This document shows positions 19,010 through 29,756 of a stretch of DNA of 64,000 bases, one piece after another; positions within the stretch are counted from its first letter, which is position 1; each line of letters starts with the position of its first letter. Where the stretch lies: the NCBI GenBank assembly GCA_015956445.1, contig WIUZ02000001.1, positions 4,464,001 to 4,528,000 of the forward strand, given 5' to 3'. The position numbers and the translations under genes are program-made. Origin of the DNA: Thelephora terrestris. Its lineage: Eukaryota; Basidiomycota; Agaricomycetes; Thelephorales; Thelephoraceae. Below the pieces are notes generated by a model that did no database searches, had not been told where the DNA came from, and saw nothing but the letters and a program-made list of their open reading frames with translations.

Positions 19010-22000
19010 TCAGACCATATTGTAATCGCATGTGTAAATCTGTCCGTGGAGCCATCGATCAAAGTCAGTGTCTCTTCCAGGATTCTCAAGGCCCTCCCTA
19101 ATTGTGAGGTGATCTCTCATCAACTTTAGCAGTGCACCGTTGACCTGAATGCCTAGCCTGTCGAAGCATGTATTAACCCTCAGAGGGGGGGGGAACTCCG
19201 CCTGTTCTTGGTCCGGCTGCTCGATCATTCCGATATCGACATGGACCTAGGGAGCGAGGGGACCGTGAGTTTTCTTTTGAAATGGGGGAGCTGTTTGAGA
19301 ATGTGCTTACAGCCCTGGTGTTCTGTGTGTCTAGTTGTTGGGTTCCATGCCAGTACACCCACAGCATTCTCACCCTCAAGAGGCCGTTCTCTCTCTCCTT
19401 TTCCATCTCTTCATCGGCTATGAAACCGTCTGGAAGCAAAACGTGTCCAGGGCGATTCAAGTACTCTCCGAAGGACCTTATGACAATTTCCCCCAACATC
19501 GAGGGATCTGTCACCACCGGCGCGGGATCGAAGACGAGGCGGATCTTCTCCCGGGTCCACAAATCTTCAACGCAGCGGATGGACGACACGGATAACTCTA
19601 GGGCTATCGCTGCGGTTCTACCAAGACTTCTACAGGCCTTTGTTGCGTGTCGCACCCGATACGTCAGCATCGCTCATTAACAATGGTGCTGGACCTACCT
19701 GGAGCCAAGGAGCAGCGCCTTGGAAGCACCTTCGGAAGCCCTTCAACATCTCCACAAATTGTATTGTGGAGAGGAAGTTGGCATTTCCAAACATTGCGGA
19801 GGTGACGATGGCTGTTGTCCACTGAACGTGGTTGGTTTTCCGTCCGGTCTGAGTCACTTTCTGCAGCTGAAGAATAGCTATCACTATCTGCAATCAAACA
19901 CCAACAGGTAGCAATCACTCACTTCGATGCCAAGGTCGACAATAAGGTCCTGGACCAAAGTTCGATGGCCCGTTGGAAGGTCCCTCCAGTCTTGACCTGG
20001 AAGGATGATCATCCAAGGAAGCAAGATCCTAGCCTTGGACTTCTGGAGTTGATTGATGAAGCTGAGGCTCAGATCCATTGGAGCCCTTGGGTCGGACCGT
20101 TCTTCAACATTGGAAAGGAGTGCGTATATGACTGCTGGGGATACAGGGTGGACACCGTCCCCACTGAGCAATGCCAACGCAATCAATGCGCCCGAAACTT
20201 TCCAGTAAGCACAGTCGGCGACAGGCGAGTCATCGGGGACCATGGTGCTGTCGATAACCTTCCAACAGCCTTCGCGCTCAGCCATGAGGTGTAGTGCTTC
20301 TCGAAACGCACTTCTCCGGGGTCCCACTCCTTGAGCATTGCCACTGGTGGGTATACGTCTGAGCACCCTCACTTAAAGATTCACCAGACTGGACTCACCA
20401 TATATACTCCACGTTGTAATGGATGACAACGGTGGGGTCCAGGGGGATTTGATCGGCGCTTGGCTCAAGGGTTGTGCCCGCTGGAGGAGCAAAGGTTCCA
20501 TCAGAATCTCCAAGTGTGAGGTCAATCTCGGGCGAAATCCTCCATTCGACAAATTTGAACAAAAGTTCCCCCAGCTCCCTACTGGTACCTGCCTGGAACC
20601 GAACCTCGACAGGGGAATAGGTACTGTAGCGACAAGGGTTGGGCTGGTCACTTGGTGATATCCGATCAGGCCATTGTACAGCAGAATCCCGACACGAAAT
20701 GTCAAAGGGTGGGAGGGCGAAGGGGGGTTCGAGTGGTTGGGTTTGGGTAAACCCAACAATCCCAGATTCTCGTGCTTTGCCTTTGCCAACCGGCTCCAGG
20801 CCGACAGGCTGAGGAAGATCATTTTAACGAGAGGATGACATGCGCTCTGAAACAATCCGAGTGCTTACCGGTGGGTTCTACAAATGGAGTTCAATAATCA
20901 GCGCGCGTTCGATAATTGTATCGCACAGTTTCTAAATTACCTTGCGAGTTTTCTTCGAATGCCTTGCACCCTCTATGGCAGTTTCGATGGGCACTGCCCC
21001 TGCCTGTCCGACGTCCTGGTGAGCCAACAAATGGCAAGAGAGATGGACTAAAACTTACAACTTCTCTGCCAGTGTTATGAGATGCTGCCCTGCTCCGCTT
21101 GTTCGCCTTTGGCTGGGTCTGGGGTTTTGTGATCAGCGGGTGGATTGCGGGGGATTGGTTGTAAATCCCTACTGGATTGGTTTGTTCAAGAAGCGCAGCA
21201 AGCACTGCTTCTAGGTCGTCATCCGCGACGTAGTCCCCCATGCTAATCATCTTGTCGGTTTGTAGACTCCCGGATGGCAAGGGGGTAAAGACCGGGTCGG
21301 GACTGAGAGAGGGGCTCGAGCTGCTTGGGTCGGGACCAAGAGAGGGGCTTAAGCTGCTGGGACATCGTAGGTCCTTGGTTCCACAAAGATCTGTGACGGA
21401 ATCGAAGACCTCAACTAGGTCTCTAAATTCCTTGGCCAGGACACGATATGCAAAGCATTCGTGAGAACCAAACCGACAGATATTGGTGGGGATCTCCACC
21501 ATTCTGCTGAGGCTTGTGAGAGAGCCTTCGACGAACCCGGTGAATCGAGGAGCTTCTCCGGATTAGATACAGGTATCCGCCAAATACGCTTGAAATCGAA
21601 ATTACTCACCGATAACAATTAACCGATCAGGAATGAGGTCTTCGTCTGGCCCAGAAATAGGGTTTGTCACCGCAAGGCTCCCCCTCAAATAATCCAGGGT
21701 CCACTGCGATGAAGAGATATGTTCTGGGTGAACCAGAATGTACCTTTTATCGCTCCGACCCCTGGCTGGTTTTATCCCACATTTCACGAATGTCCAGCAG
21801 GTGCTATTTGCAGAGGGGGGCTGGTTGGCGGGCCTTGGGGGAAGCTGAATCCTGGCTGGTAAGGAAGAAATGCCATCCGTGATCTTCCTATCAAGCAGAC
21901 TCCAATTGGATTGCAGCAGTTCATCGTCGGTGAATCTGAGGTGGAAGACCAGACCAATGTCGAACATCCGCTGGGCGAATGGTCCAAATGTTCCGTTTGA

Positions 22001-22790
22001 AATCTCAAACCTGGGAATGCCGGGTTGCAGCTCTTCGATGCTGTCGGGGAACTGGGAAATCTGGCAGGAGGGTTAGGTGAGCGCATGTGAGAGTGGAGTT
22101 GATTGGAAAAACAAAACAGCAATACATTGAGAGGGAAAAACAGGACGGAAACATTTCTGTCAACAGGGTTCGATGCTGACGGTTCTTCGTAGGCTCTGGC
22201 GACCTGGGTTTTCCTCTTGGTCTTGTTGCTGTTCCTGGCTATGCTCCTCTTTCGGTTCTCCTCGCTTGTCGACGAAGCTTGGTTTTCACGCGGACGGAAC
22301 TGCCGAAGTATTGGTGCTGATTGATTCAAGGGGATTCCAAAAGGAAGGCCTGGGCGTGAATCGATGGAGGCGGGAGGGATAGGTCCAGCGAACGGTTGGT
22401 AGAGGTGAATAGGCCTGTGAGGGCCAGGTGCTTGGTGAGTAGTAGGCATGGGAGGAGCGTGGGCTGGAGAGAAACGATCATTTTGGTTGGCTGCGTCCAG
22501 CAAAGGGGGGGGGGGAGATCGATGAAGGGTTTCGCCGTGAAAGCAAACGCAGAGGTTGCCGTTGGGGATCTGGATATGTGTCAATCAGTTAGCAGGTATG
22601 ACAAGTAACCTATGGGGGAAAGGAAGCAACGGCGGTTTGTTGTTCATTCCAGTAAACCGGCAATGAAGAGTGAGAGACAGGGAAAGAGAACATAGCATTC
22701 ATGGCCGGTAAACCAGCCATGAATACGAGTACGGGAATTGCTCACATATTCCAAGCAGGTGCAAGTCTGAACCCCGCATGGCCTCCGATT
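19010..22790 (-). CDS. HECT-like ubiquitin ligase with N-terminal Cys/His cluster, multi-exon
   Basis: A chain of minus-strand exons ends at 19010. The first exons (about 22790-22740 and 22575-22150) give CGVQTCTCLEY and NGNLCVCFHGETLHR, a Cys/His cluster likely to bind zinc, then a disordered Pro/Ser-rich linker. The exon ending near 21612 is conserved (FAQRMFDIGLVFHLRFTDDE; DLIPDRLIVIG). The C-terminal exons form a HECT-like module: RIPTSGNAQGVGPRRSAFRE, WKVSGALIALALLSGDGVHP, GNANFLSTIQFVEMLKGF, DPSMLGEIVIRSFGEYLNR, and PPLRVNTCFDRLGIQVN, where the Cys matches the HECT catalytic TCF motif. Clear introns include 20407-20359 (49 nt, donor GTATAT). The junction near 21610-21490 is unresolved. 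E3 activity would transfer ubiquitin from E2 to this Cys; this is inferred from family resemblance. Confidence 0.6.
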
Positions 22791-22954
22791 TAGAGCTTGA
22801 TTAGGTGGGGGGGGGTGGTGCCATCCAGACATCATTTCAAGGCTCAGGAGGGTTGCAGGGGGGAATACAGGGCAGGGAAAAGTGGGCAAAGAAGAACGAG
22901 GGTGGCTTAGACTTCTTTGTATCAGCTATTATCCCCAAGCCGAGCGTGGGTTTA

Positions 22955-23110
22955 CTCGCCGGCACCAGAGATGGAGGGTCCGCTGGCGCCAGAGACGGAG
23001 GTTTTTCCGACCCCAGGAGACGGAGGTTTTACTGACACCAGAGACAGAGGGTTTTGCCGATGCCAGACGCAGATGTTTCGCTGACGCTGGAGACGGAGGT
23101 TTCACTGATG
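22955..23110. repeat. 25-bp minisatellite (GAGACGGAGGTTT)
   Basis: About six degenerate units of 24-26 bases built on CCAGAGACGGAGGTTTTNCTGACG. Flanking bases to 23611 contain the palindrome ATGACATATGTCAT (23205-23218) and an AT-rich stretch, with no gene. Confidence 0.75.
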
Positions 23111-23611
23111 CTCAAGTGGAAGCTAAGCGGAGCGAACAAGCTTTTTTTGACATGGCTCAGAAGCTGTTCACGTCTCAGAAGCTGTTCCACCCCGTCGCCA
23201 TGACATGACATATGTCATAGAAAAAAGATGGAACTATAATATCTTTTCAGGTACGGATAATTTATACTATCGTTATTTTAATTATAATGACATAAATAAA
23301 TACATTATTCATTTGTGATCAGGAGATTTAAGCATAACCGTTGACAATGGAGAATGTTGTTTGATGGGATGGAGTGATGACAAGTGGGATTTGATGGCGC
23401 ATTGTCAGAAGCCAATCCCAGGGGTATCGACCGGGTGTTGAGAATGGGTTAGCCACTATCTGACTCCTTCCCACTCTCGCTCACTCTCACTCACTCTGGA
23501 TAATCGCTATCCACCTTCTATCACTTTAGGTAACTGCTCTTCACTCCAACTCATCCTTCTCCATTGCAGAACCGGTGTGCCAAAAGAATGAGGTGGATTT
23601 TTGTCCAGAGA

Positions 23612-25108
23612 ATCCCTTCATACTCGTGCGGTACTCAATTCCGCGCCACCGCTCTCCTCGAACAGGGCAGAGCACGACACGCAAGCCAACCGCTGGGGGT
23701 CCAAGTCTTTCGTAGCCATGTCCTTGGGCTTTCTCTTATACGAAACTACGTCCTACCGCACTATTTGCAGGATGCGGGTGCTCGTGAAGCAGCTATCCCG
23801 GGCACCCAGGGGTAGCCATCGCGGACTGATGTCCCCTAAGTAACCGCGACATCGGGGTTCCACGTATCCTTCGTTCATCTCCATTGTTCACGTCTCCTGG
23901 ACCCTCAACTCACCTCGCCTCTCATCGAATCAGACGATCTGCCCATTTGCGTTATATGAAGTAGTCATGGAACAACGAGAAATGAAGAAGTCCTTCGTGC
24001 GTACTGTTCTTTTTTCTGTACCATCGCCAAGGGGGCTTATCACGCGCCTGTCCCCTTACCCCGCCACTATTCACACTATTCACCAGGCTCAAGTGATTTC
24101 CACTTCCGCATTAGCAAAAGGCAACGACCTTGCACGAACACGGCTGAAGTTGCGGCCGCTTTTGATCTAACCGGTTGTCGTGTCGTCACTTTAATTGATA
24201 CTCTCGGATTCGACGGTGCCTCACCCAACGACACGGATATCTTCAATACGATCGCCGCATTGCCCGCAGACTTGTAAGTGAAGTACAAGCTCAGTCGGTC
24301 GTCAAAAAAAATCGATTGAACCCGATGTAGCATGTATCGTGTCGTAACTGCACGTCACCATATCCAGATACGAACGAGGATGCAAGCTCGCTGGCACCAT
24401 TTACTTCTACCGGATCCCCGACTGCAAGATGTCAGAGTTATTGACATCAAGGAAGGACTCTGGCGCATTCCGGAAGCTTTGTGGCGACAGTGCCCGGTGT
24501 CAACACGCCAATGGACCACGAGGTTGGCAACGAGCGAGAGGTCAAGTCGAAGAATCTCTTCGAGGCCATTTTCGGAAGAGGTGCTCGGACAGGACGTCCC
24601 GAGAGCACCGCTCGTCGGCGGAAAGACTTATCCGCCTCATCCCCTGCAATCTCCCCTGATCACTGCAGATCCAGAACGAGCTCGGAGATGAATGCAAGGG
24701 TATCCCCGCGACTGCCGCTGGCGTGGAGCTGAACAGGGTGCTCAACGCCCAGATCGAGGCGCCAACGGGAAATGGGGATGATGCGGGGCAGGCGGTAAAG
24801 GACAAGGATGAAGAGCTCGCGAAGGGACTTGACGTGGGGGTCCACTGAAGGTCGAAGAGTTTCAGACCGACAGCAGGGGGATGGCATCCGACCACAAACA
24901 ACAGGTCGACGAGTTCAGGGACAGCCTCCGTTCCGATGGCGCTTTCTCAATGAAGGAGGCAGCTCGACTATGCAAAGAAAACGATGCGCTTTCCAGGATC
25001 CCCGACTTTCCGCGACGGATCCTCCTCAGATCGGGCAAACTTTCACGAAATAAAGATGTGGGGCAGTTGGTTTCTCTCGTGGACGGTACCTAATTCAGCT
25101 TTGTGCAT
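23612..25108 (+). pseudogene. P-loop GTPase with coiled-coil tail, decayed copy G1
   Basis: Scattered frames give the G-domain of a basidiomycete AIG1/'G domain-containing' GTPase: CRVVTLIDTLGFDGASPNDT (the DxxG motif, with Leu where Pro is usual) followed by DIFNTIAALPADL. After an intron come CKLAGTIYFYRIPDCKMSE and FRKLCGDSA, then a Lys/Glu-rich coiled-coil tail. Many frame changes and stops break it, and no clean Walker A motif remains. Its 3' end abuts a truncated FAD oxidoreductase fragment. The nearest relative in the window is the inverted copy at 56775-58450. Confidence 0.75.
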
Positions 25109-25601
25109 ATGCCCATTTAATGAGAGATTCCTTGACCCAGTGCAGGTCATCTGGGAGGCCTCTTCGCTCTAGATTGGGATCCTCCAACCCAGCAGTTTTC
25201 CCGAGGTTAGTTTTGTCACCTCCGTCGCCCACCCCAGAACCAGGACTCGCGAGAGAGGGATTGTCCTCACCGCGGCCTTTCCAGTTCCCACAGTTGACGT
25301 AGCGCCATCCCCAGCGTTCGGTGCCGTCATGTAACCCGGCGAGGCGGACGTGTTCAGGAGAGGAGACGTCGACGAGTTCACGGGGATAAGCCCACTTCGC
25401 GACGAGCCCTCCAGCCTTTCCTGATGCTCCTTGAGCGACGCCGGTAGTGGACGCCTCGAGAATGGTGATTTCGTCGATGTCGCTTCGATATGAAGGGTGA
25501 TGGGAGAGATATGCGGTCGTGCAGCCGATGATCCCTCCACCGACGATGACGATCTTTTTTGGGAGAGGATTCGGTTTTTGCGAGGACATTATCGGGTTCA
25601 T
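25095..25601 (-). pseudogene. FAD-dependent amino-acid-oxidase-like protein, 5' fragment
   Basis: From the ATG at 25601 the frame reads KKIVIVGGGIIGCTTAYL, the FAD-binding Rossmann GxGxxG motif, then ITILEAS, VAQGASGKAGGLVAKWAYP and RWGWRYVNCGNWKGRGEDN. This is the start of a D-amino-acid-oxidase-fold (TDA3-like) oxidoreductase. After about 160 residues (GLPDDLHWVKESL) homology ends and GTPase-module sequence begins, so roughly the last two thirds of the gene are missing. It is divergent from the acetyl-CoA synthetase copy about 800 bases away. Confidence 0.75.
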
Positions 25602-26407
25602 TTCGTCTGGTGTGCCGCTTGTGAAAGAGTTGGTGAGTCACTTAACCGGCGAGATTTTGGATGTGGCCACTGGAACCCCTATACCAGGTTGGTGACGGGC
25701 GAGGCTGAACACGCACGATCTCTGATGATTTGTGGTGAGGATTCGCGAGTGTGGGTTGCAAGCTCTCTGAAGGGATTGTTCACCCCAAAGCGCGAAGGGA
25801 TTGGCGGCACTCGTGAATCAGGGAATGAATTTCTGTTGATAAGCGCACTCGCCGCGCTAGGTGAAATCAAGAGATCGTTAAATTTGTTCTCGCTGGGGTG
25901 GGGCGAGATGATCGATGGTCATTCGGGGGAAACGATGTAATTATTACGCGTTCTATGTAACGCTACAGTGGGCGGCAGTGAGGGATCCAGGGTCCTCCCC
26001 GCACGTACTAATTAGTTGAGCGTAAGCGCTGATTGCCTTTTTAGTAACCTCCGGCGGGTTTTCGAATGATGGAATTCCGGGGCAGGGAATAGGGATTTTG
26101 TGGTGGTTTATACTCTGTGAAGGACCAGTTTTTTCGCTCGAATGCTCTGAGATGCATACACCGACACTCAAAGATTCGGAAAAGACTGCTAGGGAATGAG
26201 GCGGGGAGTGAGCGGATGTCTGGCCATGGAGGGATTGAATCGAGTCCTCATATGTTTAGGTCAGAACATTACCGCCCTCGGTTCCAGTTTCAGTTCGCGG
26301 ATAACGCCTGTGAGAAAAATAAAATATTTTGTGCCTGCCTTCTATTCTCATAATAAAAAAGGTCTCGACATCAACGTTCCTTTCCATCCCCTTCTCGCTC
26401 AGCAGCC

Positions 26408-28895
26408 ATGGCCGATTCTCAGCATCAATCCATCCCAACTCACCCCATCGCCCCTCGCGTTAAAGAACATCAGAAAAAGCCACACGTTGGTCCTGATATC
26501 CTGGGCTATCGCGATCACCACGGAAAGACCGTCGGAGAGGGTTCAGACGAATGGTGGGCACAGGTACGTTCGTTTCCCACCTGTCTATGCCCACTTCCGA
26601 CTGACTGAAGATCGTTTCGCCAACAGATCGCCCAAGAGACTCTACTGGGATCGTCCGTTCAAGACCGTTCGTTCCGGTAGCTTCGAGAATGGAGACATCG
26701 TCTGGTTCCCCGAAGGTGGCCTCGACGCCTCATACAACTGCGTTGACCGATGGGCTTATACCCACCCCTCCAAGGTTCGCATTTCTGCCATCATATTACC
26801 CATCGGTCGATCAGCGCTTCAGCTTTGGCGACCATGGCGTCGGCCAGTGCCGACAGTCTCAGCGTCCCGAACCACTCCCCCTCCCCTTCATTCCACAACA
26901 TTTTGTCACGAACTCACTAATTTCAATACACCGCAATCATCTACGAAGCCGATGAGCCGGGAGAAGGCTGCGAAATCACCTACGCTCAGCTTCTCCGCGA
27001 AGTTTGCAGCGTGGCTAACATCCTGAAAGCTATGGGAATCAAGAAGGGCTACACCGTCTCCGTTTACATGCCCATGACCTGGCACGCTGTTGCCACTTTC
27101 CTAGCCTGCGCTCGTATCGGCGCCATCCATTCCGTCGGCTTCGCTGGATTCTCCTCCGAGTCGCTTCGAGACCGCATCAAGGATTGCAAGTCCCGCGTTT
27201 TAATCACCTCCGATGAGGGCCGACGAGGTGGAAAGGCCATTGCCACCTAGGCCATCGTCGATGCCGCTCTCAAGGAGTGCCCTGAGGTCGAGCATGTTCT
27301 TGTTCAGAGGAGGACCGGAAATACCGTTGCCTGGACCGAGGGACGCGACAAGTGGTGGCACGAAGAGACCCTCAAGGTCCCAAACTACTGTCCGCCGGAG
27401 GTCATGTCCTCTGAGGTCCCGTTTTTCATTCTTTACGTGAGCATCGGAAGTTTATCTTCCGTCCAACAACAGTCGCTGACGGTGCTTCTTGCCATTTTTA
27501 GACCTCTGGATCCACCGGAAAGCCAAAGGGTGTCGTCCACACTACCGCCGGATACCTTCTCGGAGCCGCGGTGACCGTCAAGTACGTCTTTGATGTCCAC
27601 CCCGAGGACAAGTTCGCATGCATGGCCGATGTCGGCTGGATCACCGGCCACACGTAAGTTTGGTACTTTGATAACCGCCGCCTCTGATCTTATATTTGAT
27701 CAGGTACATCGTCTACGGACCTCTTCTCAACGGCGTCACCACCACTGTATTCGAGTCTACCCCGGTCTACCCCACTCCATCCCGTTATTGGCAGGTCGTC
27801 GAGAAACACCAGATCACCCATTTCTACACCGCTCCCACCGCCATCCGTCTCCTCCGTCGTCTCGGCGAACACCACACCCAAGCCCACGATCTCAGCACGG
27901 TTCGAGTGCTGGGTAGCGTCGGTGAACCTATCAACCCCGAAGCTTGGGACTGGTACAATGAGCACGTCGGAAAGAGGCAGTGTGCTATCGTCGACACTTG
28001 GTGGCAAACCGAGACCGGATTGATCATGATAACGCCATTCCCCGGCGCCATCGAGACGAAACCGGGATCCGCTACCGTACCTTTCTTCGGCATCGAGCCG
28101 GTCATCCTCGACCCAGTGTCCGGAGAAGTCCTCGAGGGCAACAGCGTCGAGGGTATCCTGTGTATCAGGAACCCCTGGCCGTCTATCGCGAGGACGGTCT
28201 GGAAGGATAATAACCGTTACCTCGATACCTACATGAGGGTTTGCGTTTATTTGCGCTGTGTGCAACGCCGTTTCTGATCCTGTCTTGTTTAGCCGTACCC
28301 AGGGTTTTTCTATACCGGCGATGGTGCAGCCCGTGATGAGCACGGATACATTTGGATCAAGGGCCGCGTAGACGGTCAGTATCCCGAACGTCTCTCGCTT
28401 CACGAGCGCGAGCCTAACAGAACTCAGATGTCATCAACGTCTCGGGACACCGCCTCTCCACTGCCGAGATCGAGTCTGCCTTGATCCTTCACAGGGGCGT
28501 CGCTGAGACTGCCGTCATCGGCGTCTCCGACGATCTCACTGGCCAAACCGTCTATGCCTTTGTGACCCTCAAGCCGTATGTATTTCCTCGCCAACCTTGC
28601 AGACTCCGAGCTCATCAAACCCCCTTTCCCTAGCGAATTCACCTACAACCCCAATGACGAGGGTTCCCTCGCTAAGGAGCTCATTCTTCAGGTCAGGAAG
28701 GTCATCGGGCCATTCGCCGCGCCAAAGAAGATCATCATCATTCCCGACCTTCCCAAGACCCGATCTGGTAAGATCATGCGCCGTATCATGTGCAAGATTT
28801 CCGCAGGAGAGGGTGACCAGCTGGGCGACCTCAGCACCTTGGCTGATCCCAGCGTCGTCGATGCCATCAAGGCTAAGGTTGCCACCTCGTCCTAG
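26408..28895 (+). pseudogene. facA: Acetyl-CoA synthetase, nearly whole but disabled copy
   Basis: Activates acetate to acetyl-CoA in functional form. The ATG at 26408 opens [18 protein letters not shown]. Conserved parts include [40 protein letters not shown], the AMP-binding loop [30 protein letters not shown] and [12 protein letters not shown] with the catalytic Lys near the C-terminus. Introns 27437-27501, 27654-27703, 28239-28292, 28375-28427 and 28576-28633 are GT-AG and phase-consistent. Three faults are visible: a stop at 27248-27250 where AAG is expected, an acceptor reading AC at 26928-26929, and a likely two-base loss near 26640 (CTCTAC for CTCTCTAC) unless an acceptor shift rescues it. 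It is therefore probably a pseudogene of recent origin. Confidence 0.9.
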
Positions 28896-29756
28896 ATCTC
28901 CGGCGCCTTTGCTACACTGACTGGGTTGGTAAAGAGGAGTGTGTCTGGTGATTCTCAATGAGCGAGGGAGGTGGTTTGTACATTATAGGAGTTGAAGAGG
29001 AATATCTTGGGTCACCTTTTGTGTAGTCTTGAACCGTTGCAACTTATTCTTTATTGATAAGATGTACTTTGGGTGATGAATCTCAATGTGTTGTATGCAG
29101 TTTCCAAGTGTGAACACGTACATTTCCTCCAGATGAAGGTGGGGTGGATGGGGCCCACTTTCCTCTGCAATGTGTTTCCTGTACAAATGCCTCAATCTCC
29201 AGTTGTGTTGCCATCTGTCCCACCTTGCTGTGTGCGTTAAGGAAGAACCACCATTCTGAATGACTGTCTGGAATCCACAACATGAACTTTGGTGGAGGGG
29301 AATATTCATGTTCCTACTGAAATCTGCATCCACACCTCAGACACATTAATCTGTTTGTATCAAAAATGAAGATGAAAAATTCCCCTTCCTTTTGAAGAGG
29401 GTCTTCAATGGGATGAGCCCAAAGTCCACAGGGTGTGTGTATCTGGTTAACTCTATTGAACAACCAAGATCCTCGAGCCAGTTCCTGGGAGGGTCGCCGG
29501 GGGTGCCATAAGGGTTGATAGATATCAAGATACATATCATCAGCTTGTCAAGCTGGGGTGGAATGGAATGTAGTTGGGGGTGCCATATCTCAGCTATCTT
29601 ACCCTTTGCCTGATGTGATAAATTTAGCTGGCTGTGATAAGACTAACCTTCTGTTTTGTTTAGTCTTTCCCAGACTGAAAAAAATGATAATTAGACCATA
29701 TTGCATTTGCAACCCTTCCTATCTAAAACACATTCATACCAGAGAGGAAGGCAAAG
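28896..29756. other. Intergenic between ACS copy and NLR gene
   Basis: Minus-strand frames around 28983-29540 hold fragments such as NPYGTPGDPPRNWLEDLG but no domain or consistent exon chain could be built. Confidence 0.4.

Noticed and set aside
28983-29540. A gene between the ACS copy and the NLR
   Set aside because: Fragments in three frames could not be joined by credible introns and match nothing known to me.
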